A stretch of 21,681 nt of DNA from Wandonia sp964447015 (GTDB lineage: Bacteria; Bacteroidota; Bacteroidia; Flavobacteriales_D; Crocinitomicaceae). Of this stretch, positions 14,700-21,681 are shown in pieces (the stretch's first letter is position 1; each line of letters begins with the position of its first letter). The notes under the pieces are model-generated. The model was not told where the DNA came from. It worked only from the letters and a program-made list of their open reading frames with translations, and did not search any database. Where the stretch lies: the NCBI GenBank assembly GCA_964447015.1, contig CAYUQU010000057.1, positions 1 to 21,681 on the forward strand, written 5' to 3'. The position numbers and the translations under genes were made by a program.

Positions 14700-15879
14700 A
14701 ACGCTGATAATATATCTTGTGTTGCTTGTGCTTGTAATTGCAGGGATAATCTTTATTGAGTCTGGTAAACCCAAACCGATAAATTGGCATCCGAGTTATA
14801 ATGTAAATGATAAAATTCCATTTGGCTTATATGTGCTAGATAATGAAATGGACGATCTTTTTGAAAATCAAAAGGTTGAAAGGTTGGATGAAACGCCTTA
14901 TGAATTTATTTATGGCAACAAGAATATAAGTTCAGACTATTACTACATATCTGGAACTTTCGTATACATTTCTAGGTATTGCGAGCTTGATGAAAAATCA
15001 ATGAAAGAATTATTTTCTTTTGTCGAGTCCGGAAATGATGCATTTATCAGTAGTGGATATTTTCAAAGAGAGATATTGGATGATTTAAACATTGATATAG
15101 AATATGGAGACTTTAATGAAAATGAAATCTTTTTACAATATGGGGATGAAAAAGAATCAGTTGAAATAGAACATTGGCACAATGATATGTATTTTGCTTT
15201 TTCGGATTCTTTCGGGATAGATATTCTGGGGTATAAATACGGAAGAAAAGGAAATAAAAATCCAAATTTCATTAAGGTTCGATATGGAGAGGGCACATTT
15301 ATTTTGCATGCTAATCCCGAAATTTTTGCAAACTACTTCTTGCTAGATTCCGACAAATATCGCTATACAGAAAAAGTTGCGAATTCGATTAAAGGAGAAA
15401 CAATTTTCTTTTATACAGATAATATAACAAGACAAAACCTTAGCGATTCTCCTATGCGTTTTATTTTATCTCAACCTAGTTTAAAATGGGCGTGGTATTT
15501 TATTTTATTGGGAACAGTTGTTTTTATGGTTTTCAGAGCTAAGAGAAAACAACGTATTATACCTGTGAAAATACCGAACAAAAACTTATCAATGCAATTT
15601 GTACGAACTATAGCTGGGTTATATTATCGCGAACGGGATTATCATGCAATAAATGAAAAGCGCGTAACTTACTTCCTCGAAAAATTAAGAAATAATTATC
15701 GACTTGACACATCTAAAATTAATGAAGAATTTGCTGTAAAGTTGCAGCATGTTACAGGAAAAGATAAACATGATGTGGATGATGTCGTTAGATTGATTCG
15801 TAAACATCAAGTTTTAAAAGATAGTACAGAAAGAAATGTGGTGGAATTAAACACTGCAATTGAAAAATTAAATTTATAA
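14692..15879 (+). CDS. DUF4350 domain protein, membrane-anchored
   Basis: Protein of 395 residues. Membrane helix at 4-22, then an extracytoplasmic domain (about 28-260) with the DUF4350 pattern. It includes SYNVNDKIPFGLYVLDN near the start and FISSGYF (about 116-122), where the chain resembles the class I glutamine-amidotransferase-like fold but without a visible Cys-His-Glu triad. A second helix lies at about 265-282, followed by a cytosolic helical tail (283-395) with YYRERDYHAINEKRVTYFLEK-like text near 310-330. In MoxR clusters DUF4350 proteins commonly sit between DUF4129 and MoxR, as here. Function is unknown; by context it should be part of the same inner-membrane complex. The ATG overlaps the DUF4129 stop by 8 nt. 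Confidence 0.82.
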   Translation: MNRTLIIYLVLLVLVIAGIIFIESGKPKPINWHPSYNVNDKIPFGLYVLDNEMDDLFENQKVERLDETPYEFIYGNKNISSDYYYISGTFVYISRYCELDEKSMKELFSFVESGNDAFISSGYFQREILDDLNIDIEYGDFNENEIFLQYGDEKESVEIEHWHNDMYFAFSDSFGIDILGYKYGRKGNKNPNFIKVRYGEGTFILHANPEIFANYFLLDSDKYRYTEKVANSIKGETIFFYTDNITRQNLSDSPMRFILSQPSLKWAWYFILLGTVVFMVFRAKRKQRIIPVKIPNKNLSMQFVRTIAGLYYRERDYHAINEKRVTYFLEKLRNNYRLDTSKINEEFAVKLQHVTGKDKHDVDDVVRLIRKHQVLKDSTERNVVELNTAIEKLNL

Positions 15880-15921
15880 TCACTCAGAATTGCTTTAGTA
15901 ATTTTGAGAAAAACAGAGAAT

Positions 15922-16911
15922 ATGGAAGAGAATGACAATAACTTAAATTTTGAGTCCAGAATTGACTTGAAACCACTGAAAAAGTCAATTGAAGATGTAC
16001 GTGCTGAAATTGCCAAAGTAATTGTGGGTCAAGAGAGGATGATAGATCAACTTTTGGTGGCTATTTTATCTAATGGTCACGTGCTGATTGAAGGCGCACC
16101 TGGAGTGGCAAAAACGATCTCTGCAAAACTCCTAGCAAAAACACTTTCACTTGATTTTAGTCGAATTCAGTTCACACCAGATTTGATGCCTTCTGATATT
16201 ATCGGTACATCAGTGTTTGATGTTTCGAAATCGGAATTTGAGTTTAAGAAAGGACCTATTTTTGCGAATTTTGTGCTGATTGATGAAATTAATCGCGCTC
16301 CAGCAAAGACCCAAGCAGCATTGTTTGAGGTAATGGAAGAGAGACAAATTACTGTCGATGGAGTAACGTACGTGTTGCCACCACCTTTTTTAGTAATTGC
16401 TACGCAAAATCCTATTGAACAGGAGGGAACATATCGACTTCCAGAAGCTCAACTTGATCGTTTTTTATTCAAGATTTCAGTAGGTTATCCTGATTTAACA
16501 GAGGAAATTGAAATTCTTCGTATGGAAAATGAATTGCTGAGCAGAAATAAACTTAGTGATATCCAAAAAATCATTTCGCAAAGTGAGATAATTGGCTATC
16601 AAGAACTCGTAAAACAGGTGTTAATCGAACCTCATCTTTTTGAATACATTGCTAAAATCGTATTGCAAACTCGTGAACATCAATTTTTATATTTAGGTGG
16701 TTCGCCTAGAGCTTCGATTGCATTATTGAACGCTGCTAAAGGTTTTGCTGTCCTGAGAGGGCGCGATTTTGTAACCCCAGACGATATTAAAGATTCTGCA
16801 GTTCCTGTCTTACAACACCGCATTATGGTCTCTCCTGAGCGCGAAATGGAGGGGCTGACAGGTGCTCAAGTAATCGAGCAAATTATTGATGCAGTTGAAA
16901 TACCTCGTTAA
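15922..16911 (+). CDS. MoxR-family AAA+ ATPase
   Basis: Protein of 329 residues from the ATG at 15922. An in-frame TTG at 15904 would add six residues but lacks support. Walker A is GAPGVAKT (58-65), Walker B VLIDEINRA (118-126), and the sensor-1/arginine region TQNPIEQEGTYRLPEAQLDR (161-180) is typical of MoxR. A C-terminal lid follows with GGSPRAS. MoxR ATPases act as chaperones that mature or remodel partner complexes, often with proteins carrying von Willebrand-like folds. Here the partner is most likely the adjacent DUF58 protein, which starts 3 nt after the stop. The gap of 42 nt after DUF4350 shows no terminator. Confidence 0.95.
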   Translation: MEENDNNLNFESRIDLKPLKKSIEDVRAEIAKVIVGQERMIDQLLVAILSNGHVLIEGAPGVAKTISAKLLAKTLSLDFSRIQFTPDLMPSDIIGTSVFDVSKSEFEFKKGPIFANFVLIDEINRAPAKTQAALFEVMEERQITVDGVTYVLPPPFLVIATQNPIEQEGTYRLPEAQLDRFLFKISVGYPDLTEEIEILRMENELLSRNKLSDIQKIISQSEIIGYQELVKQVLIEPHLFEYIAKIVLQTREHQFLYLGGSPRASIALLNAAKGFAVLRGRDFVTPDDIKDSAVPVLQHRIMVSPEREMEGLTGAQVIEQIIDAVEIPR

Positions 16912-16914
16912 AAA

Positions 16915-18249
16915 ATGAAGAGAAGAATAGGACAACTCTACTTGAACGATAATTTCTTTTATGCTATTTTGGGCATAATTGCATTGTTTGTGGTGTCTTA
17001 TTTTTTCCCTCTTTTGTATATGCCAGTATGGATTCTTTTTGCAACTCTCATGCTGATTACTTTGATAGATATTCTTATTCTGTTTAAGCCTCGAGAGGGA
17101 ATTTTTGCATCGCGAAGTATGGCTGAACGGCTTTCCAATGGAGATCAAAATGAGATCCGTGTATATTTATCAAATGGATATACGTTTCCTATTGATATTG
17201 ATGTGGTGGATGAAATCCCATTTCAATTTCAAGTGCGTGATTTTAGTGTACATCGTTATTTAAGAGCGGGTAAATCAGATGAGTTTATCTATTATCTGAG
17301 ACCGACTGAAAGAGGGGAATATAGTTTTGGAAATTTAAATTGTTATGTGAGTTCTGCTCTCAGTATGGTATCTCGTCGTTATAAGTTTGATGCAGATAGG
17401 GTAGTACCGGTTTATCCTTCGTATATCCAATTGCGAAAATATGGGCTGTTGGCTTTCAATGATAAGTTCATGCATTTTGGACTGAGAAAAATTCGTCGCA
17501 TAGGTCACACTACCGAATTTGAACAAATCAAAGAATATGTGCGTGGAGATGATGTTCGTACGATTAACTGGAAGGCGACAGCTAAGCGTAATCAGTTGAT
17601 GGTGAATCAATATCAAGACGAGAAAGCCCAAGAGATTTATATGGCGATTGACAAAGGTCGTTTGATGAAAATGCCTTTTGATGGTTTGACGCTTTTGGAT
17701 TATGCAATTAATGCAACTCTTGTTCTATCAAATGTGATTATCAATAAGAGTGATAAAGCAGGAATGTTCACGTTCTCCAAGAAAGTGGAAAACATGATTG
17801 TGGCTGATAGGAGACAAACACAGATGCAGCTTATCACAGAGAATTTGTACAATATCAAAACGGATTTTCACGAAAGTGATTTCAGTCGATTATATGTAGA
17901 AATGAAGCGCAAAGTCAAGCATCGAAGTTTGATTTTACTTTTTACGAATTATGAGACGATAGAAAGCATGCAGCGTCATTTGCCGTATCTTCAAGGCATG
18001 GCTCGCAGTCACTTGTTAGTGGTTGTGTTTTTTAAGAATACAGAATTGAATCAGTTAATTGATAAAAAGGCAGCCAATGTATTCGATATATTTGAAAAAG
18101 TTACAGCAGAGAAATATGATTTCGAAAAGAGGTTAATTGTTAATGAACTCCGTAAGTACGGAATTTATTCCGTTTTAACCGAACCAGAAAATCTAACAGT
18201 AGATACGATTAACAAATACCTTGAAATAAAAGCCAGAGGATTGTTGTAA
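16915..18249 (+). CDS. DUF58 protein, membrane-anchored, VWA-like C-terminus
   Basis: Protein of 444 residues. Two membrane helices at about 15-32 and 36-57 are followed by a beta-rich domain (60-170). The DUF58 signature GDDVRTINWKATAKRNQLMV lies at 211-230. After it, MAIDKGRLM (243-251) sits where VWA-type domains carry the DxSxS metal site. Here it is degenerate, so metal binding is uncertain. DUF58 proteins pair with MoxR ATPases across bacteria, and the pair is thought to act on membrane or surface protein complexes. The start is 3 nt after moxR. The following Rrf2 gene begins 45 nt after the stop, and it is unclear whether it belongs to the same transcript. Confidence 0.93.
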   Translation: MKRRIGQLYLNDNFFYAILGIIALFVVSYFFPLLYMPVWILFATLMLITLIDILILFKPREGIFASRSMAERLSNGDQNEIRVYLSNGYTFPIDIDVVDEIPFQFQVRDFSVHRYLRAGKSDEFIYYLRPTERGEYSFGNLNCYVSSALSMVSRRYKFDADRVVPVYPSYIQLRKYGLLAFNDKFMHFGLRKIRRIGHTTEFEQIKEYVRGDDVRTINWKATAKRNQLMVNQYQDEKAQEIYMAIDKGRLMKMPFDGLTLLDYAINATLVLSNVIINKSDKAGMFTFSKKVENMIVADRRQTQMQLITENLYNIKTDFHESDFSRLYVEMKRKVKHRSLILLFTNYETIESMQRHLPYLQGMARSHLLVVVFFKNTELNQLIDKKAANVFDIFEKVTAEKYDFEKRLIVNELRKYGIYSVLTEPENLTVDTINKYLEIKARGLL

Positions 18250-18294
18250 TTGTTTTTGTACTTTTATACAGTTAATATTAAACTTACTTACTCA

Positions 18295-18726
18295 ATGCTT
18301 TCAAAAAAATCTAAATATGCAATCAAAGCGTTGGTGCGCTTAGCTCGAAATGTGGAAGCCAAAGCACCTTTGAAAATTTCTGATATTTCTGAATCAGAGG
18401 GGATTCCAAAAAAGTTTCTTGAGGCAATTCTAGTTGAGTTGAGAAACAACGGACTTGTGCGTAGTAAAATGGGTGCAGGAGGCGGGTATTATCTCGCCAA
18501 AAGTCCATCTGAAATTGAGTTAAGTCAAGTTATTCGAATTTCAGGAGGACCAATAGCAATGCTGCCATGCGTGAGTCTGAACTTTTACGAACCGTGTGAA
18601 GAGTGCAAAAACGAGCAAACTTGTGGCCTACGTGATGTGATGATGGACGTACGTAAGGCAACGCTTGAGATTTTATCAAATACTTCATTGGAAGATATTA
18701 TCAAAAGAGAAGACGCAAAAAAGTAA
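18295..18726 (+). CDS. Rrf2-family transcriptional regulator with four-cysteine cluster
   Basis: Protein of 143 residues from the ATG at 18295. MLSKKSKYAIKALVRLAR is the classical Rrf2 N-terminus, and an upstream TTG at 18250 is not needed. The winged helix-turn-helix covers 1-75, with the wing at RSKMGAGGGYYL (56-67). Cysteines at 92, 101, 104 and 110 (C-x8-C-x2-C-x5-C) form a cluster where IscR and NsrR bind Fe-S centres, so redox, nitric-oxide or iron-sulfur sensing is likely, though cluster binding is not proven. No isc, suf or cys genes are near. It may control the adjacent MoxR operon or distant genes. Its stop is only 2 nt from the convergent HU-SPOR gene, so the transcripts overlap at their 3' ends. 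Confidence 0.9.
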   Translation: MLSKKSKYAIKALVRLARNVEAKAPLKISDISESEGIPKKFLEAILVELRNNGLVRSKMGAGGGYYLAKSPSEIELSQVIRISGGPIAMLPCVSLNFYEPCEECKNEQTCGLRDVMMDVRKATLEILSNTSLEDIIKREDAKK

Positions 18727-18728
18727 CT

Positions 18729-20051
18729 CTACCTTTTTAAAATCCAACCACCACCTGTTTCTTCAATAGCTTTTTGCAAGTTGCCTTGTGCCGCTTCCAT
18801 TGATTCGTAGGCACTAAAAGAAACCATGTGTAAATTGTTCACAGGGCCAATGATTTTTGCATCATATCCTTTTGATTGAAGTGCTTTAGCAAGTTTTTCC
18901 GCATTTTGTATTTCCCCAAAACTTCCGACAATTATGTGGTAATTACCACTTGTAGTTTGAACAGGTTCAATTACGTCTTCTGGAACTGTTTCTTCAATGC
19001 CTTCAACTATTTCAGATGTGATATCATCCTCTGTAAGATCTTCTGTGTTTTCCTCATCAGTATAATCAGAATCACCTGAATTATCATTTACATCGGTTTC
19101 ATCAGAGCCTTGAGTATCTTGTTCTTCATTACTTTTCGTTTCTGAAGCGTCATCTAATTTAGACACATCTTCCCATCCTACTAATTTTTTAGCCTCATCA
19201 GGGAAAACTCCAACAAACGTTCCTGCAGCTCCAAGAATGATAATTAAAATGACTACCGGAATGAAAAATACGCTTCTCTTTTTCTTCGGTTTATCAGACT
19301 TGATCTTTTTTTCAACTTTTTCTTTCGGTTTTTTCGCTTCAACTTTCTTTTTGTCACTTTCAGGTTTTGGGGTCTCTTTTAAGGGTACTTGAGGCTTTTC
19401 ACTTACCTTTTCTTCACTTGTTTTTTCAGAAGACTCAGTAGGAGTGAATTTGTTTTTTGATTGTTTTTTTTCTTCCTCAGACAAAGTTCTATCAGCTGGT
19501 TTTTCGTAAACTTCTTTTATGGAGTCAATTTCTTCTGCAGAAATAACTTCTTTTTTCAATGATTTTGTTTCCGCTTCCTTTTCCTTTTTATCTATTTCTA
19601 TTTCTATTTCTATTTCTATTTCTTTTTCCTTTTCCTTCTCTTTTGGTTTTTCCTCTTCTACTTCAGCTACTTTTTTGTCTTCTTTTTTCGTTTTTTTAGC
19701 TGGAGTAATATAAGTAGATGATCCTTCTTCACTAAATGAGGACCAATTTTCAAAATCAAAAGAACCATCAGGTTTTTTAACAAATCGACCAAACTGGAAA
19801 ATGTCGTATGACTCACCTTTGTTTAACAACAATTCCAAATCACGTACATACTTTGCAATCATGTTGGTTGCATCTTGCTTGTCAATACCTTCTTGTTCTG
19901 CAATGTAAGACTCAAGTTTTCCATCGTTGAATTTGAGGTATTCATTGAACATGATTTCTCCTGTCTCTTCATTGGTAATTGATAAAGCTCCGAAACCTGG
20001 GAGAATTACTGAATTGTGTAATGCAATGAGTGCTTGTATGTACTTATCCAT
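18729..20051 (-). CDS. HU-like DNA-binding / TM / SPOR domain protein
   Basis: Protein of 440 residues. Residues 1-105 form an HU-like domain of the CCDC81/Bacteroidota type: LPGFGALSI (17-25), then a helical region and YDIFQFGRFVKKPDG (82-96). A long K/E-rich disordered linker (about 115-258) follows, and includes EKEKEKEIEIEIEIEID (138-154). One membrane helix lies at about 260-282, preceded by KKKRS. The next segment is rich in D, E, S and T (about 300-365), and the C-terminal SPOR domain (369-440, NYHIIVGSFGE, then NLHMVSFSAYE) ends the chain. SPOR domains bind denuded septal peptidoglycan. By the positive-inside rule the HU part faces the cytoplasm and SPOR the periplasm. It may therefore connect nucleoid to division-site wall, but that is inference. 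The gene starts 18 nt after the MBL stop. Confidence 0.85.
   Translation of the reverse strand: MDKYIQALIALHNSVILPGFGALSITNEETGEIMFNEYLKFNDGKLESYIAEQEGIDKQDATNMIAKYVRDLELLLNKGESYDIFQFGRFVKKPDGSFDFENWSSFSEEGSSTYITPAKKTKKEDKKVAEVEEEKPKEKEKEKEIEIEIEIEIDKKEKEAETKSLKKEVISAEEIDSIKEVYEKPADRTLSEEEKKQSKNKFTPTESSEKTSEEKVSEKPQVPLKETPKPESDKKKVEAKKPKEKVEKKIKSDKPKKKRSVFFIPVVILIIILGAAGTFVGVFPDEAKKLVGWEDVSKLDDASETKSNEEQDTQGSDETDVNDNSGDSDYTDEENTEDLTEDDITSEIVEGIEETVPEDVIEPVQTTSGNYHIIVGSFGEIQNAEKLAKALQSKGYDAKIIGPVNNLHMVSFSAYESMEAAQGNLQKAIEETGGGWILKR
19593..19622 (-). repeat. In-frame hexanucleotide microsatellite, five copies of TATTTC (plus strand)
   Basis: Five perfect copies of TATTTC run from 19593 to 19622. 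Flanking near-copies include TTTTTC and TTTTCC variants on the right and a partial copy on the left. On the coding (minus) strand they encode the alternating EI dipeptides of the HU-SPOR linker. Because the unit is six bases, slippage would lengthen or shorten the linker by two residues without a frameshift. Confidence 0.9.
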
Positions 20052-20069
20052 AGTAGTGTTTTTTTGAGT

Positions 20070-20918
20070 TTATATTTCGCTGAATTGAAAAATTTGGTCT
20101 AGGCGAACACCTTTTTCGGTTCGTTGTAAGGTACAGCATTCGTTCACTCCATCGTGTTCTAAGAATAAAATGTAATTTTCATCACAAGCTTTATTCAAGA
20201 ATTTTTCTTTTTCACTTATTGTAATCAAAGGGCGTGTGTCGTACCCCATCACATAAGGCAGTGGAATATGTCCAGTGCTTGGAAGCAAATCTGCCATGAA
20301 TACAATGGTTTTTCCTTTATATTGAATATGGGGAATCATTTGACTTTCGGTATGTCCATCTACGAAAAGCGCATTGAAGTTTGTGAAAATATTTTCGGTA
20401 TAATCTCCTTTGCGCTCAATGAATTTTAACTGCCCACTCTCTTGAATAGGTAAAATATTTTCCTTTAAAAACGATGCTTTCTCTCGTGGATTAGGTTCTG
20501 TAGCCCATTTCCAGTGCTTTTCATTGCTCCAATACTTCGCCTTTTTAAAAACAGGTTCAAATCCATTTTCTCCTTTGCGTTTTATCGCTCCACCGCAATG
20601 GTCAAAATGTAAATGTGTTAGAAAAACATCAGTAATGTCATCAGCTGAATAACCTAATTTTTTTAAATTTCCGTGAAGGGAGTCATCACCATGTAAGTAA
20701 TAATGTGAAAAGAACCTTTCATCTTGCTTGTCCCCAATACCTGCATCAATCAGAATGAGTTTATTTCCATCTTCAATAAGCATACTCCGCATTGCCCACG
20801 TGCACATATTGTATTCGTCAGCTGGATTTGTACGTTGCCAAATTGATTTAGGAACAACGCCGAACATCGCTCCGCCGTCTAGTTTAAACATGCCTGTATT
20901 GAGAGGGTGTATTGTCAT
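20070..20918 (-). CDS. MBL-fold metallo-hydrolase
   Basis: Protein of 282 residues with a single metallo-beta-lactamase domain. The zinc-binding motif is HLHFDH (102-107). Further ligands follow at His189 (VDGHTE), Asp210 (MADLLP) and His255 (LEHDG), giving a full two-metal site as in quorum-quenching lactonases and other MBL hydrolases. The N-terminal LILIDAGIGD (54-63) is the usual strand-turn. No signal peptide is visible, so it is probably cytosolic. The substrate is unknown; lactone, thioester or other ester hydrolysis are all possible for this subgroup. It is followed on the same strand, 18 nt later, by the HU-SPOR gene, and probably shares its transcript. Confidence 0.9.
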   Translation of the reverse strand: MTIHPLNTGMFKLDGGAMFGVVPKSIWQRTNPADEYNMCTWAMRSMLIEDGNKLILIDAGIGDKQDERFFSHYYLHGDDSLHGNLKKLGYSADDITDVFLTHLHFDHCGGAIKRKGENGFEPVFKKAKYWSNEKHWKWATEPNPREKASFLKENILPIQESGQLKFIERKGDYTENIFTNFNALFVDGHTESQMIPHIQYKGKTIVFMADLLPSTGHIPLPYVMGYDTRPLITISEKEKFLNKACDENYILFLEHDGVNECCTLQRTEKGVRLDQIFQFSEI

Positions 20919-20984
20919 GTGTGTGAATTTCTTTGCCTAAAATAACAAAGATTTAAAGAAAACGGTAAGGATTAGAAGTAAAAA

Positions 20985-21015
20985 TGAAAAATCCCGACTT
21001 TGTGAGCCAGGATTT
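20985..21015 (-). terminator. Intrinsic terminator of the glutathione-peroxidase-type gene
   Basis: On the minus strand arms AAATCCTGG (complement of 21007-21015) and TCGGGATTT (complement of 20989-20997) form a 9-bp stem with two G-T pairs and a 9-nt loop, followed by T residues (the A-run 20987-20990). It begins 26 nt after the stop at 21041, and lies ahead of the MBL start at 20918, so it isolates the two genes. Confidence 0.75.
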
Positions 21016-21040
21016 AACTACTTCATGTGTTGAAGTTGAA

Positions 21041-21607
21041 TTATTTACCTGTAATCCAATTCACAATTTCGTCATCTAAAGGTTTTGTTCCAGAGTAATA
21101 CACTTTTTCCAACTGACCCTTTTCGTTGATAAGGTATTTTTGGAAATTCCATTTTACTTTACTGTCCATTACGCCATTTTTAGATTCTTCCGTTAGAAAT
21201 TGGTAAATTGGGTGCATGTCTTTCCCTTTTACAGTAATTTTCTCCATCATTGGGAATGTAACACCGTAATTCTTTTTGCAAAATTCAGCTATTTCCTCAT
21301 TAGACCCAGGCTCTTGCCCCATAAAATCGTTTGCTGGAAAGCCAATAATTACAAAATTATCATCTTTAAATTGCTGATATAGTTTTTCTAAATCCTCATA
21401 CTGTGGTGTATATCCGCACTTGGAAGCGGTGTTTACAATCATGATCTTTTTCCCTTTGTATTGACTCAGACATACTTTTTCGCCTTCAATAGAGTTGGCA
21501 CATAATTCATGAATACTTTTTGGCTGAGTGTCACCTTTTACAGAAGAAAGAAGAAAAAGTGCGGCTATGCCTATAGCCAAAACGGATGAAATTGTTTTCA
21601 TTTTCAT
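21041..21607 (-). CDS. Exported glutathione-peroxidase-family thiol peroxidase
   Basis: Protein of 188 residues. A signal peptide occupies about 1-25 (MKMKTISSVLAIGIAALFLL, then SSVKGD), so the enzyme should act in the periplasm or on the envelope. The peroxidase core is complete: NTASKCG with peroxidatic Cys64 (59-65), FPANDFMGQEPG with Gln98 (90-101) and WNFQKYLI with Trp153 (153-160). A cysteine at 110 (EIAEFCKKNYG) sits where thioredoxin-dependent members keep the resolving cysteine, so it is probably a two-Cys, thioredoxin-type peroxidase rather than glutathione-dependent. It would reduce hydrogen peroxide or organic hydroperoxides. The gene has its own terminator. The 74 bases upstream (21608-21681) show no clear -7/-33 pair. 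Confidence 0.92.
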   Translation of the reverse strand: MKMKTISSVLAIGIAALFLLSSVKGDTQPKSIHELCANSIEGEKVCLSQYKGKKIMIVNTASKCGYTPQYEDLEKLYQQFKDDNFVIIGFPANDFMGQEPGSNEEIAEFCKKNYGVTFPMMEKITVKGKDMHPIYQFLTEESKNGVMDSKVKWNFQKYLINEKGQLEKVYYSGTKPLDDEIVNWITGK

Positions 21608-21681
21608 TTTTATTTAAGACGCCTTTATTTCTTACAGGAGTCAATGTTTATCTTATAACCAGTTGAACAATAAATGCTTGA

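Noticed and set aside
15904..15921. TTG start extending moxR by six codons
   Set aside because: The ATG at 15922 gives a normal MoxR N-terminus, and the extension has no family support.
16810..17148. Minus-strand open frame of 112 codons across the moxR-DUF58 junction
   Set aside because: It is antisense to two clearly coding genes and has no recognisable domain.
18250..18294. TTG start extending the Rrf2 protein by 15 codons
   Set aside because: MLSKKSKYAIKAL from 18295 is the classical Rrf2 beginning, and the extension reads like upstream promoter DNA.
19561..19640. Possible CRISPR-like or tandem repeat array
   Set aside because: The period is six bases and in frame with a coding linker, with no spacers; it is a microsatellite.
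19519..19713. Plus-strand frame rich in FSFSIS repeats
   Set aside because: It is the antisense reading of the hexamer and K/E-rich linker in the HU-SPOR gene.
20946..20953. Near -7 box AATCTTTG upstream of the MBL gene (minus strand)
   Set aside because: One mismatch in the TA dinucleotide and no -33 TTG at proper spacing.

Overview
The window looks like a chromosomal segment from a Bacteroidota bacterium, most likely a Flavobacteriales relative. The evidence is an AT-rich composition, weak Shine-Dalgarno signals, one exact TAnnTTTG-type -7 box (10105-10112), a fused-type 2-oxoacid dehydrogenase E1 end, and an HU-like/SPOR envelope protein typical of that phylum. No insertion sequence, phage gene, CRISPR array, integron or rRNA is visible. 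Most of the window is ordinary core and housekeeping sequence.

Layout. 1-504 is the C-terminal end of a 2-oxoacid dehydrogenase E1 component. 505-756 is a non-coding stretch with nested inverted repeats. 757-2918 holds an LpxD-family acyltransferase followed 2 nt later by an RsbU-type PP2C phosphatase. 2969-6467 (minus) is a probable four-gene run, PaaY-like hexapeptide protein, PabB, TilS and a small conserved protein, ending at a hairpin terminator. 6529-7721 (plus) has DNA-3-methyladenine glycosylase I overlapping a secreted beta-barrel-like protein. 7732-9851 (minus) has a PaaJ/PcaF-type thiolase followed by a Kv-type channel with a C-terminal zinc ribbon. 10138-10680 (plus) is an unrecognised 180-residue protein, and 10688-11125 (minus) a hotdog thioesterase. 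A tRNA-Gly-like gene with an aberrant anticodon arm lies at 11179-11252, followed by a bidirectional terminator.

11290-18249 is the most coherent functional block. A divergent RDD membrane protein faces SpoIIM (DUF95), an unknown polytopic membrane protein, DUF4129, DUF4350, a MoxR AAA+ ATPase and DUF58. Overlaps or very short gaps join most of the plus-strand genes, so they are probably one transcript. The set suggests a MoxR-driven membrane machine of unknown substrate. 18295-18726 is an Rrf2 regulator with four clustered cysteines. 18729-20918 (minus) has an MBL-fold hydrolase followed by a protein that joins an HU-like DNA-binding domain, one membrane helix and a periplasmic SPOR domain. 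Its cytoplasmic linker contains an in-frame hexanucleotide microsatellite. 21041-21607 (minus) is an exported glutathione-peroxidase-family enzyme with its own terminator. The last 74 bases hold only its upstream region, where I see no clear promoter.

The points most worth a second look are the HU-TM-SPOR protein, the tRNA-like gene, and the seven-gene MoxR/DUF58 membrane cluster. Three phenylacetate-pathway-like genes (paaY, paaJ/pcaF, paaI types) are scattered through 5.3 kb without the core ring-cleavage genes.
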